The notes: a model not told the origin generated them from the letters alone. A stretch of 64,000 nt of DNA from Vitis vinifera (GCF_030704535.1 NC_081822.1:6325501-6389500); one strand, 5' to 3'. Shown: positions 33,696 to 45,606, numbered from the stretch's first letter. Program-made: numbers and translations.

Positions 33696-36600
33696 ACAAA
33701 TACACTAGGTTTGCTCCAAAAATAGGATGCTAGGGGCAGGGCAAGTATCTTCAAAGGGGTTAGTTGGAATAAACCCCCCATTTGTTAAATTTTTTGCCAT
33801 GTGGGATGGCCTAGATGAGGTGGTATAGGTTGCATTTTGAGCTTTCACTAAAAATGTAACTCCCAACCATCTTTTTATGCCTAGGCTTCAAAAATAAAAA
33901 ACCTCATCCAATTAAGATAGAATTTTTCACATCAACTTTCTTTTTCTTGCATAATACAAAATACAACTCTTAGATATGTTTATAGGCGTTCACTAAAGAA
34001 ATACAAGTTCCAACTACACTTTATTACTTATAAACAAAAATCCTCCCATTCATTGTCACTTTCAATGTTACTCTCCATTGGCTAAGATAAAGAATGAATA
34101 TATCATAATGGGGTTCTTACAAAGTTACAAAGGTTTGAGTAAAGGCAGTTTCTATGATGATGAAAAAAATCACAATTACATCAAATTCACTACTTGATAA
34201 TAGTGGAAGAGCTAGGTTGCATGAACTCCCTTGTACAAGTGCTCTACAGTAAAGGGACATTTGTTTTTCTTTTTTCAATTGGAGTCTAAATATGTTTGAA
34301 TTTGTCTCAAATTAGAATAGAAATCATTGCAAATGTGTCATTAACTTAAAATTTCATATCAAAGGTAAAATATTTTAATTATTGTATTCAAACAAATTAT
34401 TTAAAAATAAGACTTGACTTAAATAAAATGATACTAAAACACCTTAAGATTCAAACAAAAAAAGCAAACAAAGACTAAAGTCCTAAAATATATAAATACA
34501 TATATACATATACATACACACACACACACACACACACATACATACATATATATATATATATATATGATAGATAGATAGATAGGTGGATAGATGAGAGATA
34601 TGGGGTGGGGCGAGGTGTGTGTGGTGCGCAAATTAAATTCTTCAATAGTGATAATGAAAGTGAAATAAGAGGGTTTTAGGTTTCAAAAGGTGTGTAGGAA
34701 GCTCTTTTCTTCAAAGGTTGTTTTTTTTAGGGTCCTACTTTTGGAGCAAACTTACTAATATTTCATCATATAACTCCCATGTTTGATCATAAAATCACTC
34801 ATTATGTTGTGAGAAGCCCATGCCATCTCGCTCAATCAAGTCATTATTTGAAGAAAAGGTATCACATAAAATCATTTTCAAAACAAAGTAACTCCAAATA
34901 AATAGTTAGCAAAATAGAACTTTTAACAATCCACAATGTGACACCTGCAAAATTCTATCTCATTACCTAACAAACAAAGGTCAATAAATGCCAAAAGTGT
35001 GTGAACATTGAACAATAAAGGCACCATATAACCATTCCTCAAGACTCCAAAAAGAACCCTCTCACCTCAACTACCTTATTTGAGTATAGGAACAAATAAG
35101 CACAGCAAACCTCTTTTAATCAACCCCACATATTTAAAATGCCTAACTCATGTCAAATTGTACAAGCATTGTCTGTAAAGTCATCCAATATATTTGACCA
35201 TTCACATGGTAATTAATAGGCCTTGAAATACTCTATTAAAGATTCTAAAATAAACTTTTGAGTAGTTCTTGTAAACTTGCAAGAATTTTGTCTTCCATTT
35301 TCTAAATAAAATAACATTAAAGTAAGTAATGTGGAAGACTTTACATTAAAGTATCCAACACTGCCTAGGGAGCAATTGAAGGAAAAAACTAAACACTAAA
35401 GTTTAAAGTTTACAAATTAATGTGCTTCCATTACCTTTTCTTTAATAGTTAATTTTTATCTGCCTTTAATTTTTTCACATAAAATCAAAAGCAAACTTCT
35501 ATCTGCATCTCAATCATCATCACTTAAATCAAGCCTAAACAACAACAGTATACACCATGGATGATTATTTTTTGTGTGCTTCTATCATATTACAAGAACC
35601 AAAAGCACACCATAAATTAGATTGCCTTCAACCAGGAATTAGTACATGTTTTCCTCTATCCTTGAAGCATCCAACCAGGAATTAACCATTAAAATTCAGT
35701 AGTTGGTAGTTCCTGATGATTTGCTCTCAAATGATAGAGGTAAAAAAAAAAGTGTCCAGGACTTAATATGACGAAATGCATGTAAATTTAAAATTAAAAA
35801 TGATAATTAAACCATCACTTATCACTTCTGACACAGTACACATCTCAATTAAAATGAGAGAAACCAGTACCACCAACTTAAATAGGTTACAATGATGGCA
35901 GCAGTGACGCCATCATGTATTAAAGCAAGCAATACTTCACGCTAACCGAAAAGGAATAATAATAGCAATAATAAACAAAACATCATAATCCTTTAAATAG
36001 GTAAATCCTCACCTCACAGGCCTACGCGTCTCCAGATTGAATCAAATCTGTTCTTTATCCAACTCATATCTATAAACACTACAAAACGAAAGAAAAATAT
36101 AAGGAAGACTGCAAAACGAAAGGAAAATAATATAAGGAAGACTATGCGAAATGCCAAAAAATGCATTAGAACTCTACAACCAAAGGCGGCAGTATCATCA
36201 TCATGATCGACAAGAGCAACAGTGGAAATGCAGCATAACCGGTTGTTTGGTTACAGAGAAGACAAAAGGAAAATAAAAAGAAAACTTGGATGTGATATGC
36301 ACGCTATAAGATCTGTAGATTTCTTTTCCTTTACTTTTCCTACAATTTCTCGGCAAACAGGCAGAACATTAGAGGTGGTCTCCGATCGGAAAATTTCCTT
36401 TTGCAACATCAAGATTCAAAAGTGCTGAATGCAAACGAAATCGAAACTTCATAACGCAAAAAACAAAACAAAAAAAGACAAAAAGATTACATACAACGAA
36501 GGAAACAACATTAAGGAAGAAGCCGCAGAGCACTAGATGAATTTATATAAGCGTATTCACGGGCAACAGTGAAAGAATTGCAGAAGTAAAAGAATTGCAG

Positions 36601-36990
36601 AAAAAATAGAGAACGACGGAGAAATGATGAACAGAGAGATGTGCTTCATGAAGGGAGACAAGCAGTTTATACCTGGAAATGAATGGACGTTGAGAGGGAA
36701 AGAGGAGAGAGAGAGAGGGAGGATGTTATGAAAATATCTGAAACAGGGGTTTATTTTAATAATGAAATGCAGACTGGAGTGGGGGGTGGATGCCCCCACT
36801 TGATCTGCAACGTAGTCACTCCCTGCTTTTCTTTATCATTTAAAATTTCTAGGGTTTCGGATTCCCCGAAAGGGCTTTTTCACAGGTTTGGTAACAGCTG
36901 CAACTCCACCTTAGCCAGCAGGACATAAGTTAAGATTTAAGAGTGAGTCGGCTTCCTGCTTTTGACTCGGCTTTTTGGCTCAAAATAGAC
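33696..36990. other. Intergenic region, no supported gene
   Basis: AT-rich sequence with scattered short ORFs and no domain I recognise. It contains the compound microsatellite at 34.5 kb. A 28-bp near repeat (AAACGAAAGRAAAATA...TAAGGAAGACT) occurs twice at about 36080-36140, and there is a GA-rich tract at about 36694-36722. The sequence around 36.0-36.7 kb is less AT-rich and might belong to a minus-strand transcript, but I cannot define one. Confidence 0.4.
34497..34595. repeat. Compound microsatellite (TA/CA)n-(TA)n-(GATA)n
   Basis: Successive TATACA, CA (about 11 units), TACA, TA (about 9 units) and GATA/TAGA units. The ORF across it is low-complexity only. Confidence 0.9.
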
Positions 36991-37589
36991 CATGTTTGGT
37001 TACTGGGATGAAGCTATGAATCATCTCTCTTTTCAATGTCCAGTTCTTGGATCATTTGAGAAGTTCCAGGGAGGGGATAACTAAGGGAGCATGAGAAGTA
37101 TGATTCTGTCCCGGGTCAACTTTAGCTGAGGTCACTTTTTTTTCACTATAAATTTCACCTTTGTTGTTGCTCCTTCTAAACAGTCAAATGTCACCTCTGT
37201 TATCGTTCCTTTTAAAGAGTCGTATACATAATTATAAGCTCTACAAGTTCAATGTGCCTAATATTGGAGCCAATCGATTTAACACTTTTAAAAATTATTC
37301 AAGCATATTTCCAAAAGCCAAAAAACTTATTAGGCCAAGAAAGGAGTTAATTGCTTACCGGTTGCCTGCCACTACAGATTGTGGGGTGGGTGGTGAAGCA
37401 GCGGAGGCGGAGTAGTACAAATATACAAATAAACAGATGGGACTGAGTTTTAGAACCGATCATGGTTGGTACTCCAATCCCCGCGTCCAACCACCACCGT
37501 TTGGCTTTTATATCAATCTGCCAAGCCGCCTAAGCTCCACTGCCCCCAATTCCACGCCGATTCAAAAGAGTGTATTCCCGCGAGTAGGC

Positions 37590-38250
37590 AAACCAACCAG
37601 TGCACGTGTCGAAACTGGAAACAAACAGGCGTAAAACTCCCAAGGTCGTACGGTAAGACCTGGTGACGTGGTCCCCTGAACAAATGGGAATCGAACACGT
37701 AATGAATCCGCTACGATCACATTGATATTAGGTCCTAATAATGTGGTTCCAGGTGAACTGAAATTGAACACGTAGCTGATGCTCTGTCCTTCAGTTTATC
37801 TCTTTTAAATCCGTAAGATCTCTTTTTCTATTAGACTTTTGTGGCATCCAGAGAACTCGTTATACTAAAAAAAGGAATTATAATTTCAGAAAGTGTAAAT
37901 CACCTATCTTCCATAGCCACGTGTCAGCTTTGGAGTTTGGCCTTGTTGTACATTCATAACTCCTAATTAAAAAATGGTACAAGGCGGAGATATTACGAAC
38001 TCTCGACACTCGGATAGCCAAGATATTTTTCTAGGGTCACAAGAAAAAGTAATGTTTTTTAACAGAAGTGGTATATTTGACAGATAAATATCACGTGCGA
38101 ATATACTCCAGACGGTGTCAAGTGGCGACCGTTGGAGGGTTTTTTTCTCGGCTAAAGGAGGCGGCAGTCACCCGAAAGATGTTCCCAAGGGGCAAAGCCT
38201 TTATCACAGCACATCTCAGGTAGTGGACACCCAGTTCAATGTGTATATAT
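37590..38250 (+). promoter_or_regulatory. Cluster of ACGT-core motifs ending in a TATA-like box
   Basis: A GC-richer stretch holding several ACGT cores: GCACGTGTCG near 37602, GACGTGG near 37664, AACACGTA near 37697 and 37770, CCACGTGTCAG near 37918 and TCACGTGCG near 38091. A TATATAT follows at 38244-38250, in a sequence that then becomes leader-like (pyrimidine-rich, few stops). This could be the promoter of an unannotated plus-strand transcript starting near 38.27 kb, or a distal element of the PPR gene. No function is shown. Confidence 0.3.
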
Positions 38251-39780
38251 CGTCTGTGCTTGCTTCCTGCTGTTTCTTTGATACCTAGCCCTGTAAGACG
38301 TGGAACCTCCGTCTTCTTGCAGCCTCTTGCAGCGAAAAGGAAGGAACTCCACTGTGCCTGGGTTTGAATTTTTCCATTTAGCTCACTTTTCTCCTCTTGG
38401 AGCTAAAAGGCCATGCCAGTGAACGTCCTCCGTTTCATTCTTCAAAACATTGTCATTGTACTTTCTTTGTTCAATACCTGGATTGGGTGCTCTATTGTTT
38501 TCTCCATTTCCTCCTACAGTCCTACTTTCTCCGTTTTCCTGTACCAAAACGTCATCGTTATATTTCACCGGATCCCCCTTCTCCGAGGAAGGGATATGCT
38601 CACTGTTGATAGAAGCACCGTACCGAACATTGTTGAAATCGATAAGAATAGGGTTTCAGTGAAGTGGTAGAACTGTTGAATTGTTGAAATCGATCCTACA
38701 CAAACATTTTAAATTATACTGCCAAACAGGCTCCTAGTTTTGCAGAATTGTTGCACGTTTGTGTAGGATCGAAGCTATTGGAACTTGGAGAGGTGAAGGT
38801 TTTGTGAGTATGATAAGATTCTCCCAATCCAATTCCAGGACTGTAGTCTTCAACAAAACTGTTGTATGTACTTTAAAATTTGAATTGCGTGAAATGCAGG
38901 CTGGATAGAAAAATCATATCGGATTCTTGGAATGGGTTGATCCATGGGTATATATGGTGGTGAATGAGAAAACTTGGAGAAACACATCAATACGGAATGA
39001 GGCCGGATGGCTTTACTTTTGGTCCTTTGAATCTTTGATGTCTAGATTTCTATAAATGGAGTCCAGTACTGAGAAAAAACCTGGATTGAAGACAATAGTC
39101 AGCCAAGAGAACTTGCTGGTTCGTCCCCGCTTCTTGCAAAACAATATGGTTTAACATTCTTCGCCGCCATGTCCTCTGCAAACCGACATCATTTGGACTT
39201 TCTGCGTTTATTAGATTCAACTGCTCCAGATCCTAAATGCAACAAAAATAAAAGCAAAACCAAAATTGTACACTATGGACTTTCAATCCCTCCATTTCAT
39301 CTTCAGCAAAAGACCCCTTTGCCTATTCCCATTTTCATAATCTTTGCGCTAATCATCTCAGTTGTCTCAATATGTTGCATTAACCAACAAAGTCTGGTAC
39401 GGTAACATAATTCACAACAAAAGGGATAAAAATGTGGTAAAAGTCATTAAAAGAGGATGCATGATTCCAAGTCAGTTTGAAGTTGAACATTGAAACTTCA
39501 CATACCGTACTTGTTCAATCCTTTGAAATTAAATCATAGGGCACTGCACAAAAGAAGCGGCTGTAAGTGATGTTTATTAGGCCCTTCTCTGAGGCTGCTG
39601 GAAACAAAACCCTAGGCGGTTCGGCCCAGCCCATTAGCAGGGCCAATTAGATTCCCACCGCCTATATGGCTATATTACGCCTCAGGCCCTGAACCCCGAG
39701 TCTACAAAAAAACAAGAAGACAGGAAAGGGATAAGAAGGGTTTCATTCGTCTCTGGTTTCACTCTTCTCACTTCTCAGAA
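38251..39780 (+). other. Possible transcribed non-coding or short-ORF region
   Basis: Lies between the TATA-like box at 38.24 kb and the PPR gene. The longest ATG-started frame (38413-38670, 85 codons) has a hydrophobic N-terminal half (FILQNIVIVLSLF) but no recognisable domain. A second frame at 39169-39405 (78 codons) ends with a hydrophobic stretch. Neither is conserved to my knowledge. A perfect 15-bp inverted repeat sits at 38691-38771. Confidence 0.2.
38691..38771. repeat. Perfect 15-bp inverted repeat with 51-nt loop
   Basis: CGATCCTACACAAAC at 38691-38705 and its exact reverse complement at 38757-38771. Pairing does not extend on either side, which argues against a typical microRNA hairpin. 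It could be the ends of a tiny (81-bp) element. Confidence 0.85.
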
Positions 39781-39940
39781 CGCTTAACACAGTAAGCACT
39801 CTTTCCCTGCTTTTCTCTCTCTGGATTCAGTTTTTATGTACAGAGCCCATTCAAGTATCTGTTACTTTGTTTCAATCAACACTTTGTCATGAACTTCTGA
39901 GTTCAGTTTGACCTCTGTTATAATACGAGTAGGATTGACT

Positions 39941-41773
39941 ATGGATTTGATAGTACCCGTGAGCCAAACCCATGAGGGGCTTTACTCATTGCAGCATGTT
40001 CATAGGGAGAACACAACAAAAACCTGTTTGGGGACGAGGGCTAGGTTTCGCTCAAACCTTGTTTTAGGGTACAAAGCTCGCTTTCTTGCTTTATCTGATG
40101 GTACAAGCAATGAGTGTAAAAAAATCGGGGGGTCTCGAAACCAGAGGCGAAACCAAGTTTTTGCCGCCCTGAGAGCTGATACATTTAGTTCCAATGACAA
40201 ATTGCCATATGCTGAGAAAAACCAGCACGTTCATTTGAGTGGTGGAAATTACACATCAAATTCCTCAAGCAGTATTGAGGAACATGAGAGTAATAATCAT
40301 CTTCGTCGATTGGTTAGAAATGGGGAATTGGAGGATGGGTTTAAATTTCTTGAGAGTATGGTTTATCGGGGTGATATTCCTGATATCATACCGTGCACAA
40401 GTTTGATTAGAGGGTTTTGTCGTATTGGTAAGACCAAGAAGGCCACTTGGGTTATGGAAATTCTGGAACAGTCAGGGGCGGTTCCTGATGTTATAACTTA
40501 CAATGTTTTGATTAGTGGGTATTGCAAGTCAGGGGAGATTGATAATGCTCTACAGGTGCTTGACCGAATGAATGTTGCTCCCGATGTTGTTACATATAAT
40601 ACCATTTTGCGTACTTTGTGTGATAGTGGCAAATTAAAGCAAGCAATGGAAGTTCTTGATCGGCAATTGCAAAAAGAGTGTTATCCTGATGTGATAACAT
40701 ACACCATTTTGATTGAAGCAACTTGCAAGGAAAGCGGCGTTGGGCAGGCAATGAAGCTCTTAGATGAGATGAGGAATAAAGGTAGTAAGCCTGATGTTGT
40801 CACTTATAATGTTCTTATTAATGGGATTTGCAAGGAAGGGAGGTTGGATGAAGCAATCAAATTCTTGAATAATATGCCATCGTATGGTTGCCAACCTAAT
40901 GTGATTACCCATAATATCATTTTGCGGAGTATGTGTAGTACGGGAAGGTGGATGGATGCCGAGAAACTCTTATCTGACATGCTTCGAAAAGGATGTTCTC
41001 CTAGTGTTGTCACCTTCAATATCTTGATTAACTTCTTGTGTCGGCAGGGACTATTGGGCAGGGCGATTGACATTTTGGAGAAAATGCCTATGCATGGATG
41101 CACTCCTAATTCATTGAGCTATAATCCATTGCTTCATGGGTTTTGCAAAGAAAAGAAGATGGATAGAGCAATTGAATATCTGGACATAATGGTGTCTCGG
41201 GGGTGTTATCCAGATATTGTGACCTATAATACTTTGCTCACTGCTTTATGCAAAGATGGGAAGGTTGATGTTGCAGTTGAGATTCTTAATCAGTTAAGTA
41301 GCAAAGGTTGTTCTCCTGTTTTAATAACTTATAATACAGTTATTGATGGGCTTTCAAAGGTGGGGAAAACGGAACGAGCCATAAAGTTGTTGGATGAGAT
41401 GCGCAGGAAGGGTCTCAAACCTGATATAATTACCTACTCTTCGCTTGTCTCAGGGCTTAGTAGAGAAGGAAAGGTTGATGAAGCCATTAAGTTTTTTCAT
41501 GACTTGGAAGGATTAGGTATCAGGCCCAACGCAATCACCTATAATTCTATCATGTTGGGACTGTGCAAGTCTCGGCAAACTGATCGGGCCATTGACTTCT
41601 TGGCTTATATGATATCCAAGCGATGTAAACCCACTGAAGCTACATACACCATTCTCATTGAAGGTATTGCATATGAAGGTTTAGCCAAGGAAGCTCTGGA
41701 CTTGTTGAATGAGCTGTGCTCCAGGGGACTTGTGAAGAAAAGCTCAGCAGAACAGGTGGCAGTCAAAATGTAA
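39941..41773 (+). CDS. P-class pentatricopeptide repeat (PPR) protein
   Basis: A 610-aa RNA-binding protein, probably in plastids or mitochondria, where P-class PPR proteins stabilise, process or help translate organelle transcripts. The ATG at 39941 is the first in frame; the frame is open a little further up but only from a TTG. Residues 1-110 are basic and Ser/Arg-containing, with a possible transit cleavage region near QVFAALRA. From about residue 115 to 600 there are about 14 consecutive 35-residue repeats of the type VTYNVLINGICKEGRLDEAI...KPD (one is 32 residues). There are no E, DYW, SMR or other C-terminal domains, so editing activity is not expected. The CDS has no intron, as usual for the family. 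Overall length and repeat number resemble Arabidopsis At1g09900-type proteins; orthology is inferred. Confidence 0.93.
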   Translation: MDLIVPVSQTHEGLYSLQHVHRENTTKTCLGTRARFRSNLVLGYKARFLALSDGTSNECKKIGGSRNQRRNQVFAALRADTFSSNDKLPYAEKNQHVHLSGGNYTSNSSSSIEEHESNNHLRRLVRNGELEDGFKFLESMVYRGDIPDIIPCTSLIRGFCRIGKTKKATWVMEILEQSGAVPDVITYNVLISGYCKSGEIDNALQVLDRMNVAPDVVTYNTILRTLCDSGKLKQAMEVLDRQLQKECYPDVITYTILIEATCKESGVGQAMKLLDEMRNKGSKPDVVTYNVLINGICKEGRLDEAIKFLNNMPSYGCQPNVITHNIILRSMCSTGRWMDAEKLLSDMLRKGCSPSVVTFNILINFLCRQGLLGRAIDILEKMPMHGCTPNSLSYNPLLHGFCKEKKMDRAIEYLDIMVSRGCYPDIVTYNTLLTALCKDGKVDVAVEILNQLSSKGCSPVLITYNTVIDGLSKVGKTERAIKLLDEMRRKGLKPDIITYSSLVSGLSREGKVDEAIKFFHDLEGLGIRPNAITYNSIMLGLCKSRQTDRAIDFLAYMISKRCKPTEATYTILIEGIAYEGLAKEALDLLNELCSRGLVKKSSAEQVAVKM

Positions 41774-41817
41774 CCTGGAGTACATGCCAGCTTTTACTCT
41801 TGGACGAGTAGTCTCTG

Positions 41818-41911
41818 GTAAATTATGCCCTTGGATTTGGCTTGTCTTGATTTCTTTCCCAATCATTTCCTAGATGTCGGATTATTATTATTTTTAATTT
41901 TCTTTTTGCAG
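41818..41911 (+). other. Likely 3'UTR intron of the PPR gene
   Basis: A donor CTCTG|GTAAAT at 41818 and a T-rich tract ending TTTTTGCAG at 41911 define a 94-nt intron 45 nt after the stop codon. A stop this close to the downstream junction should limit nonsense-mediated decay. A leader intron (about 39793-39910, GTAAGC to TTCAG) is also possible. Confidence 0.45.
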
Positions 41912-41979
41912 CAAGCAAGATCCAAGGTTAATTTTGTTAGATAACAACCCACATAATGTAGCCTTTTCCTTACTATGTT

Positions 41980-43993
41980 TGGTTTCAGGTTATATTTGGT
42001 ACTCTCGTGAATTTTTTTTTACTTGGTTGTCACGCTTTAATCTACATACGGATACCCATTCGTACTTGCCTTGTTCTATTACCTTGCAGTCAGTGTGATG
42101 GTTATTTCCTTTACCACAACAAAATTTCATAAGGCAATGGTTGCTGAAATGGTTTTTTGTCTCACATTGTAACGACTTATATTTCAATTAAAAAAAAAAA
42201 AAGAGGAATAAGAACCTATATTACCTCCTCTTTTTCTTTTTAAGGGAAGTGCTTCATTAGTTTACCTTAAGCCACCATACAATTAGGGGTTTAACCATGA
42301 TTTTGAATGATATCATATACTGAGGGATCCATTGCCTTTGTTACATGGTATTGAACTAATGTTGCGTGCCAGTGTTAGGCGAAATTGTTAACATTTTGAC
42401 GAAAACAAGTGGGGTGATTCAGAGAAGTTTCAAAGGCAGATTGTCATACCAGATGGACGATTTGGCTTTGCCTCTAGAATTTGTTTATGATTGAACCGAC
42501 CAATTGGTGCCATATAGCTGAGTGTTAGATGGGGCTCATGCCGCCTACCGTTCAAACAGATTATTCTGGTGATACCATCAAACGGGCCAATGTTGTTTAG
42601 CGAGAAATTTCAGGCTGCTGAGTTCTACTTGTATAACAAATTGCCTTCTCTCTTGCCTTTTCAGTTTGTCATTTCAACATGAAACATTGTTTGTCACCTA
42701 TATTGGACTATAAAGTTATGGGTTTATCAATTGGCCATTCAAGCTTATAAACAGGCTGACAGTTCTCAATCAGATTGCTTGTGCCTGTGCCAATTGCCAA
42801 ATGACAACCATGCACTAAAAGATCTGGCTGCTAAAGGAAAAAAGCATCCATCTCTACTGCTTCACTCTATAACTCGTTTTAATGGGTTAAATACCAAAAG
42901 AATTTGAGCGTGCTAAGCTTGACTCTGCTTTTTCAAATAAACATAGTCTGATTCCATCAGCATCATCAATCATTTTTGCCTTCGGCCTTCCCATCACCAT
43001 AGATCGAGTCAACGTGGGGTTCCACATCTACCTTCTTCCCCAGTGGCCGTGTATTCTGCTGTTGTATATGGTCCATTGCGGAGGAAATGTTATTCGTGGG
43101 TACAACCTCCTATGGGCATCCAGATGGACTGATGATCCTCTACAGTCCTCTTGAAATTGCGCCACTTGCCAAAATTGGTAGATGAAGGGTCGGGTGTGAT
43201 ATGGACCATACTATCTTCCCGTTATCCCAAAAAAAAAAAGTGAAAACAAATACAAAAACTATCATCAAAGAAAAAGGAGGAAAAAGAACCTCGAGTCAGA
43301 CAACCCAACGGCGACTGAAATCAATGTAGAATAAAGTGACAAGTGCCTGCCTCAAGTGATGAGCCAGATGAATCACACATCTTTGAACACCCACAACCAA
43401 ACGCGTATTGAGATCACTTGTTCTATCCATACAAGCAATTGAATGGTACCAATAATACATCATCACAGTTCTACTCTTCATATAAACTGCCAAAATTCCA
43501 GCGCCTACTCAAAACAAATCCGTCTCTTTCCCTCTCTACAAGCTTTACGCTCATCCTAGAGAATCAACCAAACCAAACCCCACTAAGTTTTTCTTTTCCA
43601 TTTTTTTTCTTTTTATTTTTCCTGAATGTTAAATTCAAGAGCATTTTTAAAACTTCTTAACTAATGCTTTCCATCCACCACCGGCCTTCCATGTGTTTTT
43701 CTTACATAATCTACATCTTTTCTTTATTACACAATGCATAATCATTGTCACCTTACATAAAAATAACTTATCATTTTCCCTACCAAGGCATGCTTCATGA
43801 GTCATGACCATCCCCACATATACCTTCACGGCATCAGTATAAGTTTCTAAATTTTGTTGTAATATTTTTGTTAGTGGAACACTCTACTACATTTAAATTT
43901 AACTTCTTGTGCTAATGGAAATTCTTATATAAATTTCTTGTAGTAGTCAAAGATGTCATTTGTTGGTATAGTAATACAAAGAAGAAAATTACA
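41980..43993. other. Intergenic region, nothing assigned
   Basis: After the PPR 3' end this stretch has moderate AT content, only short random frames, poly-A runs at about 42188 and 43229, and a T-rich stretch near 43600. I see no gene or clear repeat. Confidence 0.4.
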
Positions 43994-44001
43994 CAAAAGA
44001 C

Positions 44002-44963
44002 CAATGTTTTCAGAACCGGACCGGTCATTGAACCGAAAAAGTTACCGGTTCACGGTTCACTGGTCGAACCGGTGGTCGAACCGCGGTCGAACCGGTGATG
44101 TCATAAATATATAATTTATATTTTATTAAAATTAAAAATAATTTTAAAAAATTTATATAATATTAAAATTATAGCATTTCATTTTTTTGTATGTGATATA
44201 TCTATTAAATGATAAACATAAATAGAAATGTATTAATATATCCAATGTATAATATTTACATATGATAAGCAAATTATAGCATTTAATTTTATCTATATAT
44301 CTATGCATTTTATTATTTGAAAATTTTAAAAATATTATATCAATTAATTTATATTATTTTCATATTTATTGTTAATAATGATTATAAAAATAAACATGAA
44401 TATAAATATTTATATTTGCTTAAATCATAAATGTTTTATTTTATAAAAATTACCAAAGAGCTTAATATAAAATATTGTTTCACATAAAAACCAAAGGAGT
44501 TGTGTAGCCTGATGGTGGGCTGCTTCTTTTGTAAAACTGGGATCCGAGGTTCAAATCCTCACAATGCATCACTTCCATTTGTTATTCTTTATTTCTTTAA
44601 AACCACATCCCACATCGGAAACTCACAAATTTAATGAGTTGATTGAGCTCTATAAATAACCCACACAGGCCACAGCTTATTGAAGTTTACAATCTGCTCA
44701 ATGGGCTGCCAATTGGGCTGCCTGATGAGGAGAAGATTGTAGGCCCAGACAAGGCCCAAGTGTATTTTGGACATCCTTAAGGTGTGACCGGTTCACAGAA
44801 AACCGGACGGTTCGTCCGGTTTGACGGTTCAACCGACGGTTCGTCCGGTTCATAACCGGTTCGAAGCCCCTTACGGTTCAAAGGCTGAACCGGACCGGAT
44901 CAGTGTCCGGTCGACGGTTGAACCGGTTGGACCGGCCGGTCCGGTCCGGTTTTTAAAACATTG
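44002..44963. mobile_element. hAT-type non-autonomous element with CCGGTTCAA subterminal repeats
   Basis: A 962-bp element starting CAATGTTTTCAGAACCGGACCGG-like and ending in the inverted form (CCGGTCCGGTTTTTAAAACATTG). It is flanked by a perfect 8-bp duplication, CAAAAGAC, at 43994-44001 and 44964-44971. Both ends (about 100 and 180 bp) are GC-rich arrays of CCGGTTCA/GGTTCGTCCGGT motifs in both orientations, which look like transposase-binding subterminal repeats. The middle is AT-rich and carries a tRNA-like segment. There is no transposase. The clean duplication suggests a fairly recent insertion. Confidence 0.88.
44498..44566 (+). other. tRNA-like (pol III promoter-like) segment inside the hAT element
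   Basis: An A-box-like TAGCCTGATGG at 44505-44515 and a B-box-like GAGGTTCAAATCC at 44546-44558. A D-arm forms (AGCC at 44506-44509 with GGCT at 44518-44521) and a T-arm forms (GAGG, loop TTCAAAT, CCTC at 44546-44560). About 5 bp of acceptor stem are possible (GTTGT with ACAAT). The anticodon arm is not normal, so this is not a functional tRNA gene; it may be a tRNA-derived SINE head or a captured tRNA. Confidence 0.55.
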
Positions 44964-44971
44964 CAAAAGAC

Positions 44972-45606
44972 ATACATGGCCATGGCCCGGGTTTGAATGT
45001 GGTTTGACTTCTTATATTCATTTTTAAGTATTAATATCATAGAGAATATTATAAAGGGAATATAGTATCTTCTATTTTTTCTCACATCTTTATCTATTTA
45101 GTTAAACTTTACAAGCATCTCTATTTCATAATTTTTTTCTTTTACGCTACCTCAAATATTTCAACATATTCTTAATAACTTTCCCATCCTATAATATATC
45201 TATTTTTATTATCTTCTGCCATTCAACATATGCGTGAATTTTCATATTATTTCAATAACAACAATTTTTACAAATTATATGGTAATCTCTAAATTAGTTC
45301 AAAATATAATTAGTACTATTTCTCTTGTCATCCTTTATATGTCCCAATGAACCCAGTTGAATGACAATCGTATCATACTATAATGCACTCTAAAGATTCC
45401 CTTGGCAAATCACAATTAAGCCAAAACGACAAAGCTGAATTCATTCCCTCATCCCGGAGGCTCCTGTTCTTCTTTTTTTTTTTGCCCCTTTCTTTTCTTT
45501 TGTACGTATACTATGGCATCTTCTCTACCACACACTCAAAATCCTTAACGAGAGAGGGAGAGAGACCTCAGAAACATTTCTTCATCTATCAGGTATTGTC
45601 ATATTG
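44972..45606. other. Intergenic region and promoter of the small gene
   Basis: AT-rich to about 45380, then more balanced. A GTATACTATGG element near 45506 and a GAGAGAGGGAGAGAGA leader-like tract near 45550 precede the start codon at 45607. Nothing else is assigned. Confidence 0.35.

Noticed and set aside
36222-36928. Short frames on both strands near 36.2-36.9 kb
   Set aside because: No domain, no convincing splice structure, and low-complexity GA-rich content in part.
38691-38771. A microRNA precursor
   Set aside because: The perfect stem is only 15 bp and pairing stops on both sides; plant precursors normally show at least 20-21 bp of near-continuous pairing.
44498-44566. A genuine tRNA gene
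   Set aside because: D- and T-arms pair, but the anticodon arm does not form a normal 5-bp stem with a 7-nt loop and the acceptor stem is short; the location within a transposon favours a tRNA-derived relic.
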